DNA of 64,000 nt from Porphyromonadaceae bacterium UBA7048 (GTDB taxonomy: Bacteria; Bacteroidota; Bacteroidia; Bacteroidales; Muribaculaceae): NCBI GenBank assembly GCA_002493945.1, contig DLAL01000085.1, forward strand, positions 55,826 through 119,825. The letters are read 5' to 3'. Below are positions 8,431-16,157 of the stretch, one piece after another. Made by a program: the position numbers and the translations under genes. Below the pieces are notes generated by a model. It had not been told where the DNA came from and searched no databases. It saw only the letters and a list, made by a program, of their open reading frames with translations. Each line of letters starts with the position of its first letter. The first letter of the stretch is position 1.

Positions 8431-9684
8431 TTAACGGTCTATGGGGCAATATCTGCCGACGGAGACTGCCGAGATTGTGCGGCCGCGCCATTCGATTGTC
8501 TCGTCATGCGAGCCTGTGACGATGACAAGATTGTCACACCGGAGTTCGCCGGCAGCTTCGGCGAGGGCGTCAAGTTCACGCTTACGTGTCTTGGGCGATG
8601 ACATATCGTAGCACACCTGTACGAGCTGCTCGACTTTCACACCATTGCGCGTGACGAAATCAATCTCCCTGTCATTGCGAGTGCGGTAGTAGAAAAGAGT
8701 TTTGCCGGGCGTATAACCGCGGCGCATGAGTTCGACAAAAATCTGATTCTCAAGAAGCCGTCCGAGGTTCTCGCTGAGATTGAACGCGGCCCCCTGCACG
8801 AACCCGTTGTCAACCACATAAACCTTTTTAGGAGCTTTAGCCATCAGTTTCAGCTTATTGTTGAACCGGGGCAGGTAGAAGAACAGATACGGTTCGCTGA
8901 GATAGCCGCAGAATTTCTTTGTTGTCGCCACGCTCGACAGACCAAGGTCTCCGGCCAGGTCATTGACCGAGACGGGATTGCAGAAATCCGAAAGCAGGTA
9001 TGACGCGAGATTATACAAATCCGACGTATTCCTGACTTTATGACGCCGCGCGACGTCTTTCAGAAGTATCGAATCAAAGAGTGTGGACAGATAGTTCCTG
9101 GTGATGCTCCTCGACCGGATGGTCTCCGGATAGCCGCCATTGCGCATATAGTCGTCAGTCAGGGCTTCGGTCCGGGCTGCCTCCTCTTCACGGTCACTGC
9201 CGGCATTGCGCCAGCACAAAGTCTCTCCGAGACTGAACGGCAGCATCTCTATCTGAAGGTAGCGCCCGGTGAGCACCGTGGCCATCTCACTGCTGAGCAT
9301 ACGGGCGTTGCTCCCGGTGATGACAAGATTCTTTCCGCGGCGATACAGCTTGCTCACCCACAGGTCCCATTCCGGAAGATTCTGTATTTCGTCAAGCAGC
9401 ATATATTCATACCCGGGATAGACCTCGTCGAGAGTAGCCATGACGAGGTCTTCATTCCACTTTTCGAGCAACTCGCTGTCATCAAAATTCAGATAGGCGA
9501 AGTTCTTTCCCTGCAGCATCAGAAGAGCGAACACCGACTTGCCTACCCTTCGCGGTCCGGTGATAAGTTTGATGAGAGGATTGCACAGCAGCGAGTCCGC
9601 GTCATATCTCGTATGCCGCTGCTGATAGGAGTGTCCCATGAGTTCATCGCGCTCGGCCCGCTGGTTGAAGATAGTCGTTTTCAT
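8431..9684 (-). CDS. AAA ATPase with DUF4143 domain
   Basis: A 417-residue P-loop ATPase of the AAA_14/DUF4143 family. Walker A is GPRRVGKS at residues 43-50, a Walker B follows in YEYMLLDEIQNL, and the sensor region is 'LVITGSNARMLSSEMAT' with 'LTGRYLQIEMLPFSLGE'. The C-terminal DUF4143 part has a winged-helix-like and nuclease-like look ('FYYRTRNDREIDFVTRNGVKVEQLVQVC'). Bacteroidales genomes carry many paralogs; their role is unknown, with mobile-element or defence links only suggested. A -7 element TATATTTG lies at 9708-9715. The last part of the reading frame has no obvious terminator. Confidence 0.88.
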   Translation of the reverse strand: MKTTIFNQRAERDELMGHSYQQRHTRYDADSLLCNPLIKLITGPRRVGKSVFALLMLQGKNFAYLNFDDSELLEKWNEDLVMATLDEVYPGYEYMLLDEIQNLPEWDLWVSKLYRRGKNLVITGSNARMLSSEMATVLTGRYLQIEMLPFSLGETLCWRNAGSDREEEAARTEALTDDYMRNGGYPETIRSRSITRNYLSTLFDSILLKDVARRHKVRNTSDLYNLASYLLSDFCNPVSVNDLAGDLGLSSVATTKKFCGYLSEPYLFFYLPRFNNKLKLMAKAPKKVYVVDNGFVQGAAFNLSENLGRLLENQIFVELMRRGYTPGKTLFYYRTRNDREIDFVTRNGVKVEQLVQVCYDMSSPKTRKRELDALAEAAGELRCDNLVIVTGSHDETIEWRGRTISAVSVGRYCPIDR

Positions 9685-9707
9685 TTTTTCAGTCTCTGTT
9701 CAGAGTA

Positions 9708-9715
9708 CAAATATA
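9708..9715 (-). promoter_or_regulatory. -7 element of the AAA/DUF4143 gene
   Basis: TATATTTG on the minus strand, 24 bases before the ATG at 9684. No clear TTTG -33 element is seen; an AT-rich repeat cluster occupies that space. Confidence 0.5.
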
Positions 9716-9719
9716 GCGG

Positions 9720-9777
9720 TTTTTATTCAATAAAAACACTGTATTGAATAAAATCGGTACTTTTTTATTCAATACAG
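9720..9777. repeat. three copies of TATTGAATAAA, forming a 15-bp inverted repeat
   Basis: TTTTTATTCAATA (9720-9732), CTGTATTGAATAAAA (9739-9753) and TTTTATTCAATACAG (9763-9777). The last two are perfect inverted copies with a nine-base spacer. The cluster lies between the MBL gene stop (9804) and the ATPase promoter. It may be the AT-rich terminator of the MBL gene, an operator for the ATPase gene, or both. Confidence 0.65.
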
Positions 9778-9803
9778 CGTGTGAAATGAATATTTTCGGG
9801 CTT

Positions 9804-10457
9804 TCAGCGGACGTAGGGATTGGCCGCTTTCTCGCGTGCCACGGTCGTGCCCGGGCCGTGGCCGGGGAGCAGCTGAGTGTCGTCGGGAAGGGTGAGGACT
9901 TTGGCGCGCAGGGCCGCCACGAGCTGTGCGTGGTTGCCGCCGGGAAGGTCAGTGCGGCCTATCGAGCCGCTGAATATCGAGTCGCCCGTGAAGGCGAAGC
10001 TGCCTTCGGCGCAATACAGGACTATGCCGCCGGGCGAATGGCCGGGCACACTGATGACGCGGAGATGGCAGTTGCTGTCGAGCGTCACCGTATCGCCGTC
10101 ACGGAGGGGCACGTCGATGACGACGGGCGACGGCTCGGCGTCAAGCGGCATCCCGAACATGCGCGCTTGCTGTGCCACGGCGTCGCCAAGGGGCTTCTCA
10201 GCAAGGTCGGCGGCAAGCGTCACACCGTAGCGGCTGCGCACCCAGTCGGCGCCTATGCAGTGGTCGACGTGCAGATGCGTATTGACTATCTGACGGATTT
10301 TCAGATGATTGTCCGTGACGAATCGGTCGAAGAGCTGCTGCTCGGCCACGGTGACCATGCCGGGGTCGACAACGAGTGCGTCGAGCGTGTCCGTGTCATA
10401 GAGGAGATAGGTGTTCTCACCGAAGTCATTGAATGCGAAAACTCTGATTTTCAACAT
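9804..10457 (-). CDS. MBL-fold metallohydrolase (glyoxalase II-like)
   Basis: A 217-residue cytoplasmic metallo-beta-lactamase fold protein. It has the two-zinc signature THLHVDHCIGADW (HxHxDH), a later metal His in VPGHSPGGIVLY and 'FTGDSIFSGSIGRTDLPGG', then 'LPGHGPGTTVAREKAANPYVR'. This is the small hydrolase group of GloB-like proteins, which cleave thioesters; the substrate here is unknown. It lies 14 bases downstream of rsmG, so the two are probably co-transcribed. Confidence 0.9.
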   Translation of the reverse strand: MLKIRVFAFNDFGENTYLLYDTDTLDALVVDPGMVTVAEQQLFDRFVTDNHLKIRQIVNTHLHVDHCIGADWVRSRYGVTLAADLAEKPLGDAVAQQARMFGMPLDAEPSPVVIDVPLRDGDTVTLDSNCHLRVISVPGHSPGGIVLYCAEGSFAFTGDSIFSGSIGRTDLPGGNHAQLVAALRAKVLTLPDDTQLLPGHGPGTTVAREKAANPYVR

Positions 10458-10471
10458 ATCGCTTAAACAGT

Positions 10472-11131
10472 TTATCTTTTAACAAACGGTACGTATACCA
10501 CCTTCTTGGTGTCGAAGAACGGTTCGCTGAAGAAATCCGTGACCGGAATCTCCACCACGGGACGGCGCACGGCGGCTATCTCTTCGGTCAGGTCGCCCCC
10601 TTTGAGGCATACGAGTCCCGGGCCGTAGCGGTTAGGCCGCGGAGATGCGGTGTCGATATTGCGGCTGCAAGCCTTGACGAGTCCGTCAAGAGGCATGACG
10701 GCGCGGCTCACCACATAGTCAAAGCGCGCGTGGCACTCGCCCGAGTCGCCGTGCTGGAAAGTCACGTTGGTGAGTCCGACGGCTTCGGCGATGCTCTGCG
10801 CCACCTTTATCTTCTTGCCGATACGGTCAATGAGATGGAATCGGCACTGAGGATACATGATGGCCAGCGGTATGCCGGGGAATCCGCCTCCGCATCCGAG
10901 GTCCATCAGCGAGGTGCCGTCGGCAAGCGGCCCGAAGAACGCCGCCAGAGCCAGCGAGTGGAGCACGTGGCGGCAGTAGATGTTGTCGGTGTCGGCGCGC
11001 GATATGACGTTGATCTTCGCGTTCCAGTCGCGGTAGAGGTCGCCGAGAGCGGCAAAAGCCTCACGGGCCTGCGGCTCAAGACTGTCGAAATATCGGGTGA
11101 CCAGGTCAACGCTGTCGGTGTTACGTTCCAT
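10472..11131 (-). CDS. rsmG: 16S rRNA m7G527 methyltransferase RsmG
   Basis: This enzyme methylates N7 of G527 in 16S rRNA with S-adenosylmethionine. The protein (219 residues from the ATG at 11131) has the SAM-binding motif SLMDLGCGGGFPGIPLAIMYP, preceded by 'WNAKINVISRADTDNIYCRHVLHSLAL'. The longer reading to 11185 runs back through the promoter, so 11131 (MERNTDSVDL) is the better start. The promoter at 11183-11214 predicts a transcript start near 11176. Confidence 0.94.
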   Translation of the reverse strand: MERNTDSVDLVTRYFDSLEPQAREAFAALGDLYRDWNAKINVISRADTDNIYCRHVLHSLALAAFFGPLADGTSLMDLGCGGGFPGIPLAIMYPQCRFHLIDRIGKKIKVAQSIAEAVGLTNVTFQHGDSGECHARFDYVVSRAVMPLDGLVKACSRNIDTASPRPNRYGPGLVCLKGGDLTEEIAAVRRPVVEIPVTDFFSEPFFDTKKVVYVPFVKR

Positions 11132-11182
11132 ATGTGTGAAAACAAACGATGGCTGAATATGTTGAGATAATATATGAGAATG

Positions 11183-11214
11183 CAAAAGTACGGAATTTTA
11201 CTTGCCATATCAAA
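11183..11214 (-). promoter_or_regulatory. promoter of rsmG
   Basis: Minus-strand TACTTTTG (11183-11190) with TTTG (11211-11214) 20 bases upstream, a close fit to the Bacteroidetes consensus. It rules out the 11185 start for rsmG. Confidence 0.8.
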
Positions 11215-11231
11215 TAAAACGCCTTACTTTG
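11202..11231 (+). promoter_or_regulatory. promoter of the cvfB-like gene
   Basis: TTACTTTG (11224-11231) with TTG (11202-11204) 19 bases upstream; the ATG follows at 11252. It overlaps the divergent rsmG promoter, so the two cannot easily be occupied together. Confidence 0.7.
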
Positions 11232-11251
11232 CAGATTGAAATATCAGCGAA

Positions 11252-12097
11252 ATGATACAATTAGGAAAAATACAGAATATGGAGATACGCCGTATAGTCG
11301 ATTTCGGCGCATATCTCTCGGCCCCCGGCGACGAGGCCGAAATTCTCATGCCCGGCCGCTATCTGCCTGACAATCCGCAGGTAGGCGACACCATCGAGGC
11401 ATTCGTGTACAACGACTCCGAGGACCGTCCGGTGGCGACGACCGAGCGACCCTTCGCCACGGTGGGCGACTTCGCCTTCCTCGAGGTGAGCGACGTCAAC
11501 AGCGTCGGCGCATTCCTCGACTGGGGCATACCCGGCAAGGGACTGCTCGTGCCCTTCGCCGAGCAGAAGGTGCGCATGCGCCGCGGCATGGTCTACCTTG
11601 TATATGTATACGTCGACGACGCCACACACCGCATAGCCGCCACGAGCAAAATCGACAAATACCTCGGCAACGCATATCCCGACTACCGCGTGGGGCAGCC
11701 CGTGAGCGCGCTCGTCATAGAGCACACGCCCATCGGCTATAAGGTCATCGTGGACAACCGCCACCGCGGAATGATATACAGCAACGAGCTGCACCGGCCC
11801 ATCGAAATTGAGGAGACCGTCACGGCATTCGTCAAGCAGGTGCGCCCCGACGGCAAGATTGACCTCACCGTCAACGACAAGGCCGTGAAGCGGCAGACGC
11901 AGGTGAGCGACCTCATACTCGAATATCTGGCCGACCCGGCCTCGGCACCGCTCACCGAGAAGCTCTCCCCCGAAGCCGTGGAGATGCTCTTCGCATGCTC
12001 GAAGAAAGACTTCAAAAAAGCCGTCGGGCACCTCTACCGTGACAGAAAGATAGAGATAGCACCCGACGGCGTGATATCGGCGGTCAGCCCGAAGTAA
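11252..12097 (+). CDS. CvfB-like S1 RNA-binding protein
   Basis: A 281-residue cytoplasmic protein of the CvfB/YitL family: N-terminal S1-like OB folds (MIQLGKIQNMEIRRIVDFG, 'LEVSDVNSVGAFLDWGIPGKGLLVPF', 'RRGMVYLVYVYVDDATHRIAATSKIDKYL'), a further S1 domain ('YKVIVDNRHRGMIYSNELHR'), and a C-terminal winged helix ('CSKKDFKKAVGHLYRDRKIEI'). CvfB binds RNA and affects virulence-gene expression in Staphylococcus; the role in Bacteroidetes is not known. It is divergent from rsmG and convergent with glmS. Confidence 0.9.
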   Translation: MIQLGKIQNMEIRRIVDFGAYLSAPGDEAEILMPGRYLPDNPQVGDTIEAFVYNDSEDRPVATTERPFATVGDFAFLEVSDVNSVGAFLDWGIPGKGLLVPFAEQKVRMRRGMVYLVYVYVDDATHRIAATSKIDKYLGNAYPDYRVGQPVSALVIEHTPIGYKVIVDNRHRGMIYSNELHRPIEIEETVTAFVKQVRPDGKIDLTVNDKAVKRQTQVSDLILEYLADPASAPLTEKLSPEAVEMLFACSKKDFKKAVGHLYRDRKIEIAPDGVISAVSPK

Positions 12098-12121
12098 GCC
12101 GGCCGGAAGAGGGACTGTGCC

Positions 12122-13966
12122 CTACTCTACCGTGACCGACTTGGCCAGGTTGCGCGGCATGTCTACATTGCAGCCCTTCTTGATGGCCACGTGATAGGCC
12201 AGCAACTGAAGGGGAATAGACACGATGATAGGCGAGATCACCTCCGGCACCTCGGGAATCTCGAGGATGTGGTCGGCGATTTCGGCTATGGACGTGTCGC
12301 CCTTGGTGACGATGGCTATGACCGAACCGCCGCGGGCCTTGACCTGCTGGATGTTGGAGATGATTTTCTCGTGCATCTCGTCGTTGGGAGCGATCACCAC
12401 GGTGGGCAGTTCCCGGTCGATGAGCGCGATAGGACCGTGCTTCATCTCGGCGGCAGGATAGCCTTCGGCATGGATGTAGCTGATTTCCTTGAGTTTGAGA
12501 GCACCTTCGAGAGCGCTGGGGAAGTTGTAGCCGCGACCGAGATAGAGGAAGTTGTGCACGTAGGTGTATGTGCTCGACAGCTTCTCTATCTTGTCGTTGA
12601 GCTTCAGCGTCTGCCTGATAAGGGCCGGAAGATTGCGCAGCGCGTCAGTGACGGCGGTCTGTGTGGCAGGGTCGATGGTGCCTTTGAGCGAACCGATGGC
12701 CACGGCGAGCATGGTGAGCACAGTGACCTGACCCGTAAATGCTTTGGTCGATGCCACGCCTATCTCCGGACCCACATGGATGTAGGTGCCCGAATCGGTG
12801 GCGCGGGCTATGGACGACCCGACGACGTTGCACACACCGTAGACGAAGGCTCCGCAGCGGCGCGCCATCTGTATGGCGGCAAGAGTGTCGGCGGTCTCGC
12901 CTGACTGCGAGATGGCTATGACTATGTCATGCTCGTCAAGTATAGGATTGCTGTACCGGAACTCGCTGGCATACTCCACAGTCACGGGAATACGGGCTAT
13001 CTCCTGAATCAGACGCTTGCCTATGAGTCCGGCATGCCATGATGTGCCGCATGCCACGATGATGATGCGGTGCGCGTTAAGGAATTTATCCTTGTTCTCT
13101 ATCACTCCCGAGAGAGTCACCTCCGGGCCGCGTGATGCGATGCGGCCGCGGATACAGTCGTGTATCGTGGAGGGCTGCTCGTTGATTTCCTTGAGCATGA
13201 AGTGGGGATAGCCGCCCTTCTCGAGCTGCGACACCGACATGCGCAGGGTCTTGATGTCAATCTGGCCGGGACGATTGTCGGCGGTGATAATCTGAAGGGG
13301 TTCGCCGCGGCGGATGATGGCTATCTCGTCATCGTTGAGATACACCACCTTGTTGGTATACTCGATGATAGGCGTGGCGTCGGAAGCGAGGAAAGTCTCG
13401 CCCTCGCCCACACCGATGACCAGAGGCGAGCTCTTGCGCGCGCCGATGACCGTGTCAGGCTCGTCGGTGTCAATCACGGCTATGGCATAAGCGCCGACCA
13501 CTTCCTTGAGCGCTTCGCGGACAGCCTCGACCAGCGTACAGCCGTTGGTCTCCTTGACGTATTCGATGAGCTGCACGAGCACTTCCGTGTCGGTCTCGCT
13601 CTGAAAGGTGCAGCCGTTCATCTCGAGGGCCTCCTTGAGCACCCCGTAATTCTCTATCGTACCGTTGTGTACCAGCGCAATCTTGCCGCTGCGGCTGAAG
13701 TGGGGATGGGCGTTGATGTCGTTAGGCTCGCCGTGCGTTGCCCAGCGTGTATGGGCTATGCCTATGCTGCCGGCTATGTCCTTTGACTGGCAGAAGCGTT
13801 CGAGGTCGTCGACCTTGCCGCGTGTCTTGTAGACGTTGAGCTTCGCGTCGTCGGTCAGCAGAGCCACCCCGGCACTGTCATAACCGCGATATTCAAGACG
13901 ATGCAGACCCTTGACAAGTATCTCATAGGCAGGACGAACGCCTATGTATCCTACAATTCCACACAT
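12122..13966 (-). CDS. glmS: glutamine-fructose-6-phosphate aminotransferase (isomerizing) GlmS
   Basis: This enzyme makes glucosamine-6-phosphate from fructose-6-phosphate and glutamine, the first step to UDP-GlcNAc. The N-terminal class-II glutaminase starts MCGIVGYIGVRPAYE with nucleophile Cys2 and has 'IAHTRWATHGEPNDINAHPH'. Two SIS sugar-isomerase domains follow ('ACGTSWHAGLIGKR', 'ISQSGETADTLAAIQ'; 'LGRGYNFPSALEGALKLKEISYIHAEGY'), and the end is DMPRNLAKSVTVE. At 614 residues it is full length. Its promoter at 14078-14107 gives a leader of about 105 nt. I see no glmS ribozyme there, in keeping with its restriction mainly to Gram-positive bacteria. Confidence 0.97.
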   Translation of the reverse strand: MCGIVGYIGVRPAYEILVKGLHRLEYRGYDSAGVALLTDDAKLNVYKTRGKVDDLERFCQSKDIAGSIGIAHTRWATHGEPNDINAHPHFSRSGKIALVHNGTIENYGVLKEALEMNGCTFQSETDTEVLVQLIEYVKETNGCTLVEAVREALKEVVGAYAIAVIDTDEPDTVIGARKSSPLVIGVGEGETFLASDATPIIEYTNKVVYLNDDEIAIIRRGEPLQIITADNRPGQIDIKTLRMSVSQLEKGGYPHFMLKEINEQPSTIHDCIRGRIASRGPEVTLSGVIENKDKFLNAHRIIIVACGTSWHAGLIGKRLIQEIARIPVTVEYASEFRYSNPILDEHDIVIAISQSGETADTLAAIQMARRCGAFVYGVCNVVGSSIARATDSGTYIHVGPEIGVASTKAFTGQVTVLTMLAVAIGSLKGTIDPATQTAVTDALRNLPALIRQTLKLNDKIEKLSSTYTYVHNFLYLGRGYNFPSALEGALKLKEISYIHAEGYPAAEMKHGPIALIDRELPTVVIAPNDEMHEKIISNIQQVKARGGSVIAIVTKGDTSIAEIADHILEIPEVPEVISPIIVSIPLQLLAYHVAIKKGCNVDMPRNLAKSVTVE

Positions 13967-14077
13967 AAATCTAAATGTCTTTTTTTCTTAATTTTACCTT
14001 TTGAAACCACCCGGAAGGGAAATGAGCCACCGGGCCAATAAATCGGGAATAATCTTGCAAACGTGTAAATTTCGGTG

Positions 14078-14107
14078 CAAAATTAGTAAAAATCAGAAAA
14101 ACGACAA
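14078..14107 (-). promoter_or_regulatory. promoter of glmS
   Basis: Minus-strand TAATTTTG (14078-14085) with TTG (14105-14107) 19 bases upstream. Predicted transcript start is near 14071, about 105 nt before the glmS ATG at 13966. Confidence 0.65.
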
Positions 14108-14180
14108 GGGGAGTGTATAAGAAAATGTGCTGTCGAAAACTCCTCGAAATTATACCACATCGGGTATATAAATATGTAAA

Positions 14181-14220
14181 GACCGCAAAACTATACCCCC
14201 TCGGGTATAATCTTGCGGTC
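14181..14220 (-). terminator. hairpin terminator after the PUL operon
   Basis: GACCGCAA (14181-14188) pairs with TTGCGGTC (14213-14220), and inside it TATACCC (14192-14198) pairs with GGGTATA (14203-14209). It starts 17 bases after the last stop codon (14237) of the long minus-strand operon. The rest of the 270-base gap to glmS holds the glmS promoter and leader. Confidence 0.75.
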
Positions 14221-14236
14221 ATCATATATAATCGGG

Positions 14237-16147
14237 TCACTCCGCCACGACCTTTGCCGATACACGGCGGCCGTCGGCGAGGGTGGCGCGGCACAGGAAG
14301 AGGCCGGCTGAAGGGAGGCGCAGTTCTGCGGCAGCCGACGAGGCCACGAGCGTGCCTACGGCGGTGTATGCCTCAAGTCCCACGACGGGCGTCAGGGAGT
14401 CCACCGAGAGGGTGCGGCCCGTCTGACGGAAGCTGACAGCGTCCTCAGCCACGGCTGTGGCAACTCCTGCACCTGACGGTCCGAAGGCGAGAGGGAGCCA
14501 GGTGACGGAAGAGCGGTTTTCAGCCCCAGGAACTTGCTCCACAAGTGTGGAGCCTGTACGGCGGTCGCGGATCTCCACGGTGCAGCGGACCGTACGGTCG
14601 AGCGGTGCCGACTCCAGGCCGAAAGCCGACCAGGGGATGATGCCGTCGATGCGGTACGAACCATCGGCGCATACGACCGTTTCAGTCAGGCCTTCGGGCA
14701 CTTCGGCACTGCTCCACGCGCGGCCGCTGCCGCGGGCGAAAGCTACCGAGCCGTCCACATCGAAGAAGATGCGGTAGCGGCCTTCCGACGGTTTCGTGTC
14801 AGGAGTGCCGGTGGGGTCGAGATAGACGTAGACGCCGTCGTTGTCGGTCTTCGTATCGAAAATCTCGCCGTCGGTGACATCGGCTGCGAGGTACAGTCCG
14901 TCGGCATCGTAGGTGAAGCCCACCTCGGCGCGGTTCCTGGTCTTGGAGAAGCCCATGACAAGAGGCGCGGCAGCATCAGTGCCGACATAAGGCACGTCGA
15001 TGGCATTGACGGCACAGCCCTTCATCAGAGTGATGGCATTGCCCTGCGAGGGCGAGCCTATTGAAGCAATGGCGAACACGTCGTCGCCGAAGCCGACGTT
15101 GATTGAGTTCCACAGCGCGTGGCTGTCAGCAGGGATGTCGAAGGGCGCGCTCACCTGAGTGAAGTTGCGCGCATCGCGGTCGCCCACGGCCACGTACATG
15201 CCGAAGCGCGATTCGGGCGAACCCTTGCGGTCGAAGTGGTCGCCCTGCCACGACGCGATGGTCTCGCCCGTGCGGAGACGGCGGATGTAGGGAGCGGCGG
15301 AGATGTACTGACGGTTGTCAGAGTCGCCCTCGGCGAAGATGGCGCTCCGTCGGGCCGACTCGGCGTAGACTGGACACGAGCGCCAGGCGCGGTCCACGTC
15401 GCAGCGCACTGTCGAGGCCATGAATCCGCGCGGAAAACCGTTGTCCTCTATGATGACCACGATCTCGCCGGCATCGGTGATGATGGCCGAAGGCATGCCG
15501 TCGCGGTGTCCGGCACGGTAGCTGACGCACTCGGGCGCCGACCACGTGCGGCCCTTGTCGGTGGAGCGCAGGAGCGATATCTGCTGGTCGCCGCTGTCGG
15601 GATAGGGATATTCGTTGGCGAAGTAGAGGTGCACCTCGCCGTCGGGAAGCTCGAGGAACGACGGTTCCCAGCAGCCTTCCGACCACAGATGCGAGGCGTC
15701 GAAGGCATGGACCGGCTCGGACCACGTCTCGCCCCCGTCGGTGGAGTACAGTGTACGGATGCCGAAACGGCGCTCCTCGCTGTAAGGCGACGACGGACGG
15801 GGATTGAATCCGGCCAGTATCGTGCCGTCGGAGAGCTGTATCACGTCAGGGACGGCATAAGGCAGCCGGTCCTCGCCACGGGCTATGAGGCGCGGCTTGG
15901 TCCACGTGGCGCCGTTGTCGGAGCTGAATATCACTCCTATGCCGCCCGGTATCTCGGCTATGGCCAGAAGCCGGCCGTCCTGCAGGGGGATAAGGCGCGA
16001 ATAGTTTCCGGAAGGAAAGATGACTTGCCGCGAGGCGACATCCCACATGATGCGGCTGGCGGCGTCAGGCACCTGCTGTGCCGCACCGGGAAGAGCCGGT
16101 GCGGACAGTGCAAGTGCTGCAAACAAGGATTTAACAAATATATTCAT
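14237..16147 (-). CDS. secreted BNR-propeller glycosidase with CBM9-like domain
   Basis: A secreted protein of 636 residues; signal peptide MNIFVKSLFAALALSAPALPGA. Residues about 30-400 form a sialidase-type beta propeller with Asp-box repeats: SSDNGATWTKP, STDGGETWSEP, STDKGRTWSAP. The 'YSRLIPLQDGRLLAIAEI' opening resembles BNR/GH93-like proteins more than GH33, since I see no FRIP motif or full Arg triad. A CBM9/DOMON-like domain follows (about 410-570: 'DNDGVYVYLDPTGTPDTKPSE', 'RIDGIIPWSAFGL'), then a short sorting-like tail ('YTAVGTLVASS'). The substrate is unknown. It is the last gene of the SusCD operon, ten bases after GH31. Confidence 0.75.
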   Translation of the reverse strand: MNIFVKSLFAALALSAPALPGAAQQVPDAASRIMWDVASRQVIFPSGNYSRLIPLQDGRLLAIAEIPGGIGVIFSSDNGATWTKPRLIARGEDRLPYAVPDVIQLSDGTILAGFNPRPSSPYSEERRFGIRTLYSTDGGETWSEPVHAFDASHLWSEGCWEPSFLELPDGEVHLYFANEYPYPDSGDQQISLLRSTDKGRTWSAPECVSYRAGHRDGMPSAIITDAGEIVVIIEDNGFPRGFMASTVRCDVDRAWRSCPVYAESARRSAIFAEGDSDNRQYISAAPYIRRLRTGETIASWQGDHFDRKGSPESRFGMYVAVGDRDARNFTQVSAPFDIPADSHALWNSINVGFGDDVFAIASIGSPSQGNAITLMKGCAVNAIDVPYVGTDAAAPLVMGFSKTRNRAEVGFTYDADGLYLAADVTDGEIFDTKTDNDGVYVYLDPTGTPDTKPSEGRYRIFFDVDGSVAFARGSGRAWSSAEVPEGLTETVVCADGSYRIDGIIPWSAFGLESAPLDRTVRCTVEIRDRRTGSTLVEQVPGAENRSSVTWLPLAFGPSGAGVATAVAEDAVSFRQTGRTLSVDSLTPVVGLEAYTAVGTLVASSAAAELRLPSAGLFLCRATLADGRRVSAKVVAE

Positions 16148-16157
16148 AAAGAGGATT

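Noticed and set aside
13967..14077. glmS ribozyme in the glmS leader
   Set aside because: No conserved ribozyme core could be recognised, and the ribozyme is not expected in Bacteroidetes.
13971..14294. Short ORFs on both strands around 14.0-14.4 kb
   Set aside because: They run through the glmS promoter, the terminator hairpin and the end of the BNR gene, with no protein-like sequence.
14237..16147. GH33 sialidase assignment
   Set aside because: Asp boxes and propeller are present, but the RIP motif and full arginine triad are not seen. A BNR or GH93-like call is safer.
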